Source: Blautia luti (GTDB taxonomy: Bacteria; Bacillota; Clostridia; Lachnospirales; Lachnospiraceae). From it: a DNA stretch of 64,000 bases. The position numbers and the translations under genes are program-made. The notes under the pieces were generated by a model, which was given only the letters and a program-made list of their open reading frames with translations, was not told the origin of the DNA and did no database searches. The DNA is taken from the NCBI RefSeq assembly GCF_013304735.1, contig NZ_JAAITI010000014.1, positions 1 through 64,000 of the forward strand, read 5' to 3'. Positions 8,249 through 18,670 of the stretch are shown here, piece after piece (the stretch's first letter is position 1; every line of letters begins with the position of its first letter).

Positions 8249-10543
8249 GTGGGAAAAGAACAAGCGATAACAAAAAGAAAAAAGATCATAGTACCATTGT
8301 TTTTTTTAATTCTTATACTTTTAAGCTTAATTTTTGTAAAGCTCCTTTTGAACAGGATGAACAGCTATATCGCAGAAAACGGGAAAAGCAATATGGGAGC
8401 TGTTGTTGAACAGATACAGCAGACCTATGATCTGCAGGTGAATGGATACTACAGTCAGCTGCATTTGCTTGAGGATTCTCTTATTCAGGAGGACGGAGGG
8501 CCTCTTGGACTGGATATAAACAAAAAGTTCTTTGAGGCATGGCAGAAAGAATCTGAAAGTACACTTATATTTCTCCAGGAAAATGGAAAGGCAATAACCA
8601 CTGATGGAACAAAACTTCGGGTTGACATGCCAAGTAAACTTTTGTTGGATTTGAGGAACGGATATAATATTGGAAAATTGGTTTCTCTTGATTACAACCA
8701 GAAGAAAAAAGATGGTTATCTGGTTGCAATTCCATGTCAGGAATATACGATTAATGGGGAAACTTATACGGCAATTGGAACCTTGTATGATCATTCAAAA
8801 TTAGATTCCATGTTAAGTGTGAAAAGCTATAACGGGAATGTGTATCTGTTTATGCTGGATAACGACGGAAATATTACTTATACAAATCAGAAAGAAGATA
8901 AATTTTTTAGGAACTATTTTTTGTTAAAGTATTTAAAAGGAGATCAGGCTATCACTGAGGAAGAGGCTGATTCTCTTCAAAAAAAACTGGATGGCAGAGA
9001 ACAGGGGGTAGAACTTCTGGGAAGTGACAAACCTTACTATTTGGGATACTGTCCGATAGAAAATAATAACACCATGCTGATCTGTATTGTAGAAAAGAGT
9101 GTTGTAGATAATGTACTGAAAGATTATCAGAAAACAATAGGATTTACAACATTACTCATGGCAGGTTTTATACTTTTGCTTTTTGCCGGATTATTCTACA
9201 GTATTTCCAGACGCCGTCTTGCTGATCAAAAAGCTGAATATGAAAAAAGAAATAATGAGATTCAGATACAGGCATTGAGGGAAATGCAAGTCGCCAATAA
9301 AAAACTGAAAAAGGCAAAGGACATTGCAACGGAAGCCTTGCAGACAGCTGAAAATGCAAATAAGGCGAAAACAGATTTCCTGTCCAATATGTCACATGAT
9401 ATTCGTACACCAATGAATGCAATTATCGGTATGACGTCATTGATCAGACATGATGCAGGCAATAAAGCGAAAGTAATAGAGTATGCAGATAAAATAGACA
9501 TTTCATCACAGCATCTGTTAGGAATCATCAATGATGTTCTGGATATGAGCAAAATTGAGGCAGGAAAAACAGTTTTTAAGTATACCGATTTTTCCATCTT
9601 GGATTTTATTACAGAACTCAATACCATATTCCATTCACAGATAGACGAAAAAAACCAGACTCTTACGATCATAAAAGAAAACATCCGGCACGAGTGGGTG
9701 AATGGTGACAAGGTTCATTTAATGCAGATTTTCAGCAACTTGGTTTCTAATGCAGTGAAATACACGCAGAAAGGTGGAAAAATTCAGTTTCTGGTAGAAG
9801 AATGTGAGACAAAGTCATCTGTCTACGCAAAGTACCGTTTCTTAGTCAGCGATAATGGAATAGGAATATCGGCAGATTTCAAAGAGACGATCTTTGATGC
9901 TTTTACCCGGGCTGAAAGTTCTGTAACTAATAAGATACAGGGAACCGGTCTTGGAATGGCTATTACCAAAAATCTGGTTGAAGCAATGGGAGGTACCATT
10001 GATGTGGAGAGTGAACTGGGACAGGGAAGCTGTTTTGAGGTTCTCATAGATCTGAGAATTGCAGAGGACAGAAAGGTTGTTTTGACAGCACAGGAAGAAA
10101 TAGATGAACCGGATAGTAATACCTTGAAAGGAATGAGGTTCCTGTGTGCAGAGGATAATGAGCTAAATGCAGAAATCCTGATGGAACTGTTAAAGATTGA
10201 GGGCGCAGAGTGTATCATCTGTGAAAATGGTGAAAGAGTTCTGGAGGCATTTGAACAGTCTGCCCCAGGGGATTATGACATGATCCTGATGGATGTGCAG
10301 ATGCCTGTTATGAATGGCTATGATGCAACGAGAGCAATCCGCAGGAGTACTCATGAACTGGCAAAGACGATTCCGATCATTGCTATGACCGCCAATGCAT
10401 TTTCTGAGGACATTCAGTATTCTCTGGCAGCCGGTATGAATGCCCATATTTCAAAGCCGGTTGATATGAAGACGTTGGAAAAGACGATAAGAAGAATAAA
10501 AATCGGCGGGAGGGGCACCGAAACGCAGGCCATTGAACAGTGA
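8249..10543 (+). CDS. membrane hybrid sensor histidine kinase with extracellular sensor
   Basis: A 764-aa kinase starting at GTG 8249, two bases after the lipoprotein stop. Later Met starts would remove the first membrane helix. Transmembrane helix 1 (about 12-33) and helix 2 (about 295-318) flank an extracellular region of about 260 residues of dCache type. A coiled coil leads to HisKA (MSHDIRTPMNAIIGM, His near 383), an HATPase (DNGIGIS, GTGLGMA) and one receiver (AEDNELN, Asp near 682 in LMDVQMPVMNG). The lipoprotein encoded just upstream is a plausible partner of the extracellular sensor. The operon ends at the terminator at 10587-10637. Confidence 0.92.
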   Translation: MGKEQAITKRKKIIVPLFFLILILLSLIFVKLLLNRMNSYIAENGKSNMGAVVEQIQQTYDLQVNGYYSQLHLLEDSLIQEDGGPLGLDINKKFFEAWQKESESTLIFLQENGKAITTDGTKLRVDMPSKLLLDLRNGYNIGKLVSLDYNQKKKDGYLVAIPCQEYTINGETYTAIGTLYDHSKLDSMLSVKSYNGNVYLFMLDNDGNITYTNQKEDKFFRNYFLLKYLKGDQAITEEEADSLQKKLDGREQGVELLGSDKPYYLGYCPIENNNTMLICIVEKSVVDNVLKDYQKTIGFTTLLMAGFILLLFAGLFYSISRRRLADQKAEYEKRNNEIQIQALREMQVANKKLKKAKDIATEALQTAENANKAKTDFLSNMSHDIRTPMNAIIGMTSLIRHDAGNKAKVIEYADKIDISSQHLLGIINDVLDMSKIEAGKTVFKYTDFSILDFITELNTIFHSQIDEKNQTLTIIKENIRHEWVNGDKVHLMQIFSNLVSNAVKYTQKGGKIQFLVEECETKSSVYAKYRFLVSDNGIGISADFKETIFDAFTRAESSVTNKIQGTGLGMAITKNLVEAMGGTIDVESELGQGSCFEVLIDLRIAEDRKVVLTAQEEIDEPDSNTLKGMRFLCAEDNELNAEILMELLKIEGAECIICENGERVLEAFEQSAPGDYDMILMDVQMPVMNGYDATRAIRRSTHELAKTIPIIAMTANAFSEDIQYSLAAGMNAHISKPVDMKTLEKTIRRIKIGGRGTETQAIEQ

Positions 10544-10586
10544 CAAATGGATATAAAAAGCAGAAAAACATATTTAACAGAAGCAG

Positions 10587-10637
10587 CCTGCCGGGTTTTA
10601 TCTGAAAAGATGATTCCCAGGCAGGTTTTATTTTTTG
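10587..10637 (+). terminator. terminator of riboswitch-controlled operon
   Basis: CCTGCC (10587-10592) pairs with GGCAGG (10620-10625), with an additional GGG/CCC inside, followed by TTTTATTTTTT. Confidence 0.85.
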
Positions 10638-10677
10638 TCCGGAAAGTTGAAAAAATCAATGTGTAAAATAGTTGAAA

Positions 10678-10706
10678 TTTACAACCTTCATTCTATATGC
10701 TAAAAT
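10678..10706 (+). promoter_or_regulatory. promoter upstream of membrane-anchored protein gene
   Basis: TTTACA (10678-10683), 17 bp, then TAAAAT (10701-10706) preceded by an extended TG. This leaves a leader of about 120 nt before the gene at 10833. Confidence 0.6.
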
Positions 10707-10832
10707 GAAAAACAATGAAAATTGGAAAGGAATCAGTGATACAGTTCAATATCAGAAATTCCTTTTTGAATGCAAAGCATGGAGCAGAATTCGAATGCCC
10801 ATTTACTGTAAAGAAACAGATAAGGTGATCAG

Positions 10833-11924
10833 ATGACAGACAGAAAAGTAAAACTGCAGAATGAGATAGAGCAGTTATCGCCGGAAGAGCTTGAGAAAGA
10901 AATTGAAAATAATAAAAGAAAAGTTGCACGAAGCATTATATTTATAGCAGCCGCAGCTATTGCTTTTATCGCGATCTGCATTGCCTGGTTTGTCAGTAAT
11001 AACCGGGTAAGCGGAACTTCTGGAACAGTCAGTGCAAAATATTCGGGGATAGAGATCGGCTCAGAGGGAAAAGCCGGTGTTCATGATGATCTTCTGCAGA
11101 GAATAAAAAATGGAATTAACACATCTCAGGGTGGAAGCATAAACTGGATGCTGAGTGAAAACAGTAATATGAAAAACTATAAGGATGGAGACAGCTTCAA
11201 TGAGACCACCGGAGCGGAGTATAGAAAAGAGTACGCCATGGAGCCGGGCACGAAAGGAAAGCTGGATTTTTTTATTAAACCATATGAAGCAGGATATTTA
11301 TCATTGGACTTCTCTCTGGATATTTCTCCGTTTCATATTGAGACAGATAAGCCGGTAACTGTAGGAAATAACACTGCGGAAGCAGGTCTGCTGAGCGGGC
11401 ATATCCTGTATTTCCTGGGAGAAAAACAGTCTGATGAAAATACAATAAAATACACTTGGATCAAAGACGGAAAGTTTCAAATCAAGATACAGAATGCAAA
11501 AAAAGATACAAAATACAACTATTCAATCTACTGGGTATGGCCACTGAATCTATCTACAATACTTTTGAATAATGGTGATGAATTCTTAAATGAAAGCGAT
11601 GTGGAATTTGATGATAAAGACTCCACAGGAAAACTTAGGAATACTATTGTAACAGATATGACTAAACATCCGGAAAAGTATTTTTTCAGTTCACTGACGG
11701 GACAACCACTTAATACAAATTATGCTGAAGTAAAAGAAATTTCCAAAATTCATGAAAACAGCGGAAAGAAGGATGGTATATATGACAAACAGCTTTTTGT
11801 TGACCTGTCTTCCTATTATAATCAGGCTGACATGAAAATAGGAGCAGGGATTTCTTTTGTTACAGCAACTTTAAGATATCTGGGAACAACAAACAAAACG
11901 ACAGAGGCACAGAATGAGCGTTAA
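10833..11924 (+). CDS. membrane-anchored exported protein of unknown function
   Basis: A 363-aa protein whose ATG at 10833 is preceded by AAGGTGAT. A charged cytoplasmic N-terminus (about 1-33) is followed by one hydrophobic helix (about 34-53) ending in AWFVSNN. A long polar, probably extracellular domain of about 310 residues follows. The layout and the sequence just after the helix recall exported proteins with SipW/TasA-type leaders in Firmicutes, but no diagnostic motif is present. I do not recognise the family. Its end overlaps the next small gene by 11 bp, suggesting translational coupling. Confidence 0.7.
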   Translation: MTDRKVKLQNEIEQLSPEELEKEIENNKRKVARSIIFIAAAAIAFIAICIAWFVSNNRVSGTSGTVSAKYSGIEIGSEGKAGVHDDLLQRIKNGINTSQGGSINWMLSENSNMKNYKDGDSFNETTGAEYRKEYAMEPGTKGKLDFFIKPYEAGYLSLDFSLDISPFHIETDKPVTVGNNTAEAGLLSGHILYFLGEKQSDENTIKYTWIKDGKFQIKIQNAKKDTKYNYSIYWVWPLNLSTILLNNGDEFLNESDVEFDDKDSTGKLRNTIVTDMTKHPEKYFFSSLTGQPLNTNYAEVKEISKIHENSGKKDGIYDKQLFVDLSSYYNQADMKIGAGISFVTATLRYLGTTNKTTEAQNER

Positions 11925-12093
11925 TACAGACGATAAAAAAAAGAAACGAAAATTGATCTTGTCCGGTGCGGCACTGGTGATTTCAGCTCTGCTTCTGGCA
12001 ATTTCCTATGTGTCGGATTATCTGATCTACACAAATGCGAAGTTTTATAACGGCATTATTTCCACAAGAGACTTTGACTCAAAAGGTAACTAA
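11914..12093 (+). CDS. small single-helix membrane protein
   Basis: A 59-codon frame starts at ATG 11914 inside the 3' end of the preceding gene (overlap to 11924) and ends with TAA at 12091-12093. It encodes a lysine-rich N-terminus (about 4-13), one hydrophobic helix (about 14-36) and a short polar tail. This N-terminal layout (short charged stretch, then helix) is similar to the preceding protein. The gene could be a truncated relative or a small accessory membrane protein. It is followed directly by a strong terminator, which supports a two-gene unit. Function is unknown. Confidence 0.55.
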   Translation: MSVNTDDKKKKRKLILSGAALVISALLLAISYVSDYLIYTNAKFYNGIISTRDFDSKGN

Positions 12094-12133
12094 CAGAAAC
12101 GGAGTTTCAGCTTTTTCAGACATCTATACTCAA

Positions 12134-12188
12134 ATCCCCGGTCAGAAGAAAGGTCAATCAGACAAAATCTTCCGGTCGGGGATTTTTT
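12134..12188 (+). terminator. terminator after small membrane protein gene
   Basis: ATCCCCG (12134-12140) pairs with CGGGGAT (12177-12183), with an inner GAAGA/TCTTC stem, and ends in TTTTTT. Confidence 0.85.
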
Positions 12189-12366
12189 GGCGAAAAGAAC
12201 AGGCTGAATTCAGTTGACGTATAGGATATCCTCTGTGAAGCTATCATCTTAACGGATAAAACGGATAAATTAACAGAAAATAATTAAAAATACAAATAAA
12301 TAGTAAAATATAAAAACATAAAACAAATAATAAACAAAAATATTAATATAAAAATACAAAAATGTA

Positions 12367-12395
12367 TTGACAAAACAACACAACAGTGTTATTAT
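12367..12395 (+). promoter_or_regulatory. promoter of candidate structured RNA
   Basis: TTGACA (12367-12372), 17 bp, TATTAT (12390-12395). The spacer contains a dyad, AACAC (12377-12381) and GTGTT (12386-12390), that reaches the -10 box and could be an operator. Transcription would begin near 12402. Confidence 0.7.
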
Positions 12396-12401
12396 AAGAC
12401 C

Positions 12402-13475
12402 ATCAAAAAGAACAAGAGATAAAACAAAATCAAAAAAATAAGAAATTCATTCAATTCATAGCATAGATGCACATGAAAGGATGAAGATAAGAAAGGAAAA
12501 GGTGATTCCAGTGGGAACATAATAAACAACTTCATCAATATGAGAGTGACAGGAACCGGATTTCCTGCAAGAAAGACCTGATACATATCACATAATGATA
12601 TCCCTTAAGAAATACATCAGTTTCTCTCATAAGATATAAATAAGAACCTCTTAAATCTTACTTATATTTTAACATCAGTTAAAATGAGAGAAATCAGAAA
12701 CATAAGGAATTCGGTATTTCAGGTATTATAGAATCGGTAACTCATATTGAACAACTGTCACACACCTGATACAAAGATTTCAGGAAATATGTAAAGAAAT
12801 ATTTCTCGAAAGAGTAAAACCCTCAGCTCACCGGTTCGTTGGAAAGAAGAGATTCCAGGAACAGAAGTGAAGATGAGAACGATACTTTGAAATGCATATC
12901 AGATTCATAAGGATATGGATTGAAGCTTTGCATCAGAAGAATATCTGATAGGATATTAATAACAGAAGAAACGGGAAGGAACTTTTTTCAGGATACTTTA
13001 GAAGGGCTGCAGAGGAGAAAATCCCAATAGGTCGATTTGAATCAGCAGATCATAAAGTACAGAGATGACAAACGGTTTTGAATTTAAGAAGTTAAGTCCA
13101 GAATTGTTTAGGAAACAGAAAAAAGTGTAACCACCGAAATTCTTCAAAAAAAGAAATCGAACCTCGGACAAATCGATTTCAATCCTATAGAACTTTCTAA
13201 ATAATCGAAAAGATATATTTACATATATCAATCGTTTATGAGCAGGAAATAAAAAAGAAGAGAGAACGTAGAAAAAGAAAAGTGTAAAAAATAGAATAAA
13301 GAGAATCGAAATTATTTTATAACCATATAAAATCAGAGATTTCGATTAACAAAAAATCATATAACCAGAAAACATTATTCAAAAACTAAGAGGAAGAAAA
13401 ATTGAATAACGAAGAGTGTTGAGACGGTCATCATTTTTGGAAGCTGTTAAAGTAAAAAAAGTGATGACCGTCTCA
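12402..13475 (+). ncRNA. candidate large structured noncoding RNA
   Basis: About 1 kb with no credible protein gene, A- and purine-rich on the plus strand, behind a consensus promoter. It is full of hairpins: 12550-12567 (CAGGAA/TTCCTG), 12585-12601 (ATATCA/TGATAT), 12621-12693 (10-bp outer stem TTTCTCTCAT/ATGAGAGAAA around a 15-base arm pairing at 13 positions), 12784-12805, 12912-region CATATC/GATATG, 12932-12949 (ATCAGA/TCTGAT), 13153-13180 (GAAATCGA/TCGATTTC), 13212-13229 (GATATAT/ATATATC) and 13304-13347 (AATCGAAAT/ATTTCGATT around ATTTTAT/ATAAAAT). A CTC-GAAA-GAG tetraloop hairpin lies at 12805-12814. The 3' end is placed at the inverted repeat 13420-13475. It may belong to a known large class (ROOL, GOLLD, OLE) or be new. 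A decayed gene is the main alternative. Confidence 0.55.
13420..13475 (+). terminator. 14-bp inverted repeat, possible RNA 3' end
   Basis: TGAGACGGTCATCA (13420-13433) is the exact inverse complement of TGATGACCGTCTCA (13462-13475). A partial TTTTT/AAAAA pairing extends it inward. The bases after it are U-rich but not a clean T-run, so termination is plausible but unproven. The 144 bp from here to the gene at 13620 show nothing recognisable. Confidence 0.5.
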
Positions 13476-13619
13476 TTGTGTGTTGATTTACCAGTTGCTA
13501 TCCCAAATATCATCGGTTATACTTCTCTGAGAAAGGAAGAAAGTTGCGAAATTCCATATTCCACCACATCACAAAAATATCCCGCGGAATATTACACAGG
13601 ACAGCAACGAAAAGAATCT

Positions 13620-14318
13620 ATGTGGAACAGTCAGATCGAAGAAAACATTTTATATGAAGATAAAGAAATTCTTGTATGCAGAAAACCATCCGGAATGCCG
13701 GTACAGGCAGCAGGAATCGGAACTATGGACCTGGAAAGCGCCCTCAAAAATTACCTGGCGCAGAAAGCACCCGGAAAAATGCCATACCTGGCAGTGGTTC
13801 ACCGCCTTGACCAGCCGGTAGAAGGTGTACTTGTATTTGCAAAAACTCCGGGAGCAGCCGGAAACTTAAGCAAACAGATGATGGCAGGCGGCGCCGGAAA
13901 GTATTATCTGGCAGTAACCGAAGGAGTACCAAAAGAGCAGGAGGGAACTCTTATCAGCTATCTGAAAAAGAACGGAAGAGCAAACATGTCTCAGGCAGTA
14001 CCGGAAAATACACCTGGTGCAAAAAAGGCAATCCTTCATTATAAAGTCCTTGACCAAAAAGAAATAAACGGAAAGAAACGCACGCTTCTGAGAATCAAGC
14101 TGGAAACAGGACGTCATCACCAGATCCGGGTACAGCTTTCTCAGGCAGGAATTCCCCTTCTTGGGGATCGGAAATACAATCCTGCCGGTGAAAAAGGAAC
14201 ATCCCTTGGCCTTTGCTCCTGCAGCCTGGAATTCAGACATCCCAAAACAGGAAAGCCAATGAAATTCCAGACAGAGCCTCAGGGCAGCGCATTTCTGGAT
14301 TTTGTGAAAAAACTGTAA
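13620..14318 (+). CDS. RluA-family RNA pseudouridine synthase
   Basis: A 232-aa enzyme converting uridine to pseudouridine in rRNA or tRNA. The signature HRLDQPVEG contains the catalytic Asp near residue 64, followed by GRHHQIRVQL and LGDRKYN, typical of RluA-type enzymes. There is no S4 domain, so this is a short-form member. The frame stays open upstream to 13416, but that part overlaps the inverted repeat 13420-13475 and has no homology signal. ATG 13620 starts where similarity begins, although its ribosome binding site is poor. The exact target base cannot be inferred. Confidence 0.85.
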   Translation: MWNSQIEENILYEDKEILVCRKPSGMPVQAAGIGTMDLESALKNYLAQKAPGKMPYLAVVHRLDQPVEGVLVFAKTPGAAGNLSKQMMAGGAGKYYLAVTEGVPKEQEGTLISYLKKNGRANMSQAVPENTPGAKKAILHYKVLDQKEINGKKRTLLRIKLETGRHHQIRVQLSQAGIPLLGDRKYNPAGEKGTSLGLCSCSLEFRHPKTGKPMKFQTEPQGSAFLDFVKKL

Positions 14319-14324
14319 AAACTC

Positions 14325-14352
14325 TGGACGGAAATACGAAAAAGTGTATAAT
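14325..14352 (+). promoter_or_regulatory. promoter of substrate-binding lipoprotein gene
   Basis: TGGACG (14325-14330), 16 bp, TATAAT (14347-14352), leaving about 100 nt of leader. Confidence 0.5.
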
Positions 14353-14458
14353 GTAAAAAGCGAGTAACCAAATGTAAGATTTTTGTAAAGTATACGTTAC
14401 TGTGGACGGATAAGAGAGGCCATGAAGAACAGTAACCAGCGAGGAAGAGGAGATTACA

Positions 14459-15556
14459 ATGAAAAGAGTTGCAGTAATGTCAGTGGCCTTGTTGGCTGCG
14501 GCGACTCTGCTGACAGGCTGCCAGAAGGAAGAAGTAGAGAAGCTTGTTGCACCGCTTGTAGCAGATGTCCAGGAAACCCCTGAAGCACAGGAAATGGAAG
14601 AAGAGAAGAATCCGGCAATTCCGGAAATTGATACAACTCTTTCCATAGAGTCAGGAGCCAGGATCGCAGTTGTCAGTAAGAGTAAAAAAGGTGAATTCTG
14701 GGATAAAGTAAAAGAAGGAATGGAAGCTGCGGTAAAGGACGTAAACACAGCTTATGGATTCAAAAAAGAGGACCAGATCACAATGACTTTTGAGGGACCG
14801 GATAACGAGGAAGATGTGGAAAGCCAGATCAATACTCTCGATGCAGTAATCGCCGAGAACCCGTCAGTTGTCTGCCTTTCAGCCGGAGATATGGAATCCT
14901 GCCAGGCACAGCTGGAGGCAGCCAAGGAGAATGGAATCCCGGTCATTGCTTTTGATTCCAATGTCAGTGACACGAAACTGATCAGAGCTTTCCGTGGAAC
15001 AGACAATACACAGATTGGTAAATATGCAGCCTATAAACTGGGAAGTGCAATTGGAAAAATGGGCAATGTAGCAGTTTTTTCCGCACAGGAGAAGACACAG
15101 AGCGCTCAGGAACGAGTGCAGGGATTTCTTGATAATATTGCCAACTATACGGATATTAAGGTGGTAGAAACCATCTATTCCGATCAGGTTGACGATATGA
15201 AGGAAGCCATGAAAGAAGTTCTCGACAAATATCCTGCACTGGATGGAGTTTTCTGCATCAATGCCAATGTTTCCGAGATGTTCCTGGAAGTAAACAAGGA
15301 TAACGGTGAAAATAAAGTTGCCATGGTAGGTGTGGACGCCACCAGCAAACAGCAGGAAGCGATCAAAAACGGAGAAGAACTTGGAGTTCTTTCCCAGAAT
15401 CCATATGCAATGGGATATCAGACCATGTGGGCAGCCATTCAGTCCACGGCACCGAAGAAAGAAACAAAAATAGAAAAACAGGTTCTGCTTGACCCGGCGT
15501 GGATCGATGCAGAGAATCTTGAAAGCGAAGACTACGCAAATTATATGTATAACTGA
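14459..15556 (+). CDS. sugar-type periplasmic-binding lipoprotein (Peripla_BP_4 fold)
   Basis: A 365-aa lipoprotein with signal peptide and lipobox LLTGC (Cys near 21), preceded by GAGGAAGAGGAGA. After a short acidic linker, residues of about 60-340 follow the RbsB/LacI-type binding fold: RIAVVSKSKKGEFWDKVKEGM, a VVCLSAGD segment, GIPVIAFDS, and VAMVGVDAT before the C-terminus. It is predicted to bind a small sugar or similar ligand at the cell surface. No permease or ATPase genes are adjacent, so it may serve a distant transporter or a sensor. It is monocistronic with its own terminator. Confidence 0.85.
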   Translation: MKRVAVMSVALLAAATLLTGCQKEEVEKLVAPLVADVQETPEAQEMEEEKNPAIPEIDTTLSIESGARIAVVSKSKKGEFWDKVKEGMEAAVKDVNTAYGFKKEDQITMTFEGPDNEEDVESQINTLDAVIAENPSVVCLSAGDMESCQAQLEAAKENGIPVIAFDSNVSDTKLIRAFRGTDNTQIGKYAAYKLGSAIGKMGNVAVFSAQEKTQSAQERVQGFLDNIANYTDIKVVETIYSDQVDDMKEAMKEVLDKYPALDGVFCINANVSEMFLEVNKDNGENKVAMVGVDATSKQQEAIKNGEELGVLSQNPYAMGYQTMWAAIQSTAPKKETKIEKQVLLDPAWIDAENLESEDYANYMYN

Positions 15557-15584
15557 CAGACAGCAACTGCAAAAAAATTAAAAG

Positions 15585-15637
15585 CCATTTACCAGATGAA
15601 GACATAAAAAAGATTTCATCTGGTGGATGGTTTTTTT
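15585..15637 (+). terminator. terminator after binding lipoprotein gene
   Basis: CCAT plus ACCAGATGAA (15585-15600) pairs with TTCATCTGGT plus ATGG (15615-15630), followed by TTTTTTT. Confidence 0.9.
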
Positions 15638-15787
15638 GTTTTACAGAACATTTTTTGCGAATAAAAACAAAAAATATGAACAGAATAAACAAATAAAAAG
15701 TTTGCGAAAAAATGGTAAAAATATAACGAATTTGATGATTTTTTGACACAAAACAAATATATTTTTCGTTAAATTGCATAATAATCG

Positions 15788-15816
15788 TTGTTTTAAAAAC
15801 ATAATTGTGATACAAT
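15788..15816 (+). promoter_or_regulatory. promoter of V-type ATPase operon
   Basis: TTGTTT (15788-15793), 17 bp, TACAAT (15811-15816). A start near 15823 gives a very short leader. Confidence 0.6.
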
Positions 15817-15843
15817 TTGGATATGCAGAGAGGCGGTGATCAG

Positions 15844-16152
15844 ATGATCCAGGAAACGATCAAGGCAGTGAAAGAGGCGGAGGCAAAAGCACAGCAGAAA
15901 ATAAAAGACGCATCCGTCCGTGCACAGAGTATCATCAGCGAAGCTGAAAAAGAGGCGGAGGAGATTATCAGAAAAGCGGAAACAACCGCAGGCGAACAGG
16001 CGGCATCTGATATGAAAGCAGCCGAGGAACGTGCACACAGTACAGAGAACACTGTCATTGGACAGGTAGAGGAGGAGCTTGCAGCTTTGAAAAAGAAAGC
16101 GGAGTCGAAGCATGAGCAGGCCATCCAGGCAGTAATGGACAGTTTGTTCTGA
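15844..16152 (+). CDS. ntpF: V-type ATPase coiled-coil subunit (NtpF; archaeal subunit H/G)
   Basis: A 102-aa, almost entirely charged, Ala/Glu/Lys-rich coiled coil, as expected for the peripheral-stalk partner of subunit E. ATG 15844 follows GAGGCGG at 15829-15835; an earlier in-frame ATG at 15817 lacks a site and would lie at the promoter. It is the first gene of a nine-gene operon in the same order as Enterococcus hirae ntpFIKECGABD, 16 bp before ntpI. Confidence 0.85.
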   Translation: MIQETIKAVKEAEAKAQQKIKDASVRAQSIISEAEKEAEEIIRKAETTAGEQAASDMKAAEERAHSTENTVIGQVEEELAALKKKAESKHEQAIQAVMDSLF

Positions 16153-16168
16153 GAGGGGGAATGCGAAA

Positions 16169-18650
<2,482 letters not shown>

Positions 18651-18670
18651 TTCATCAGGAGGGGCAGATC

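Noticed and set aside
10705-10836. 43-codon frame overlapping the start of the gene at 10833 by ATGA
   Set aside because: Its ATG lies inside the -10 box of the only promoter found and it has no ribosome binding site.
12035-12217. 60-codon plus-strand frame
   Set aside because: It overlaps the small membrane protein gene and runs through the strong terminator at 12134-12188.
12998-13231. 77-codon minus-strand frame in the structured RNA region
   Set aside because: Its Phe/Leu-rich product reflects the pyrimidine-rich complement; it has no start signal or motif.
13416-13619. Longer N-terminus for the pseudouridine synthase
   Set aside because: This part covers the inverted repeat, has no ribosome binding site and shows no similarity to the family.
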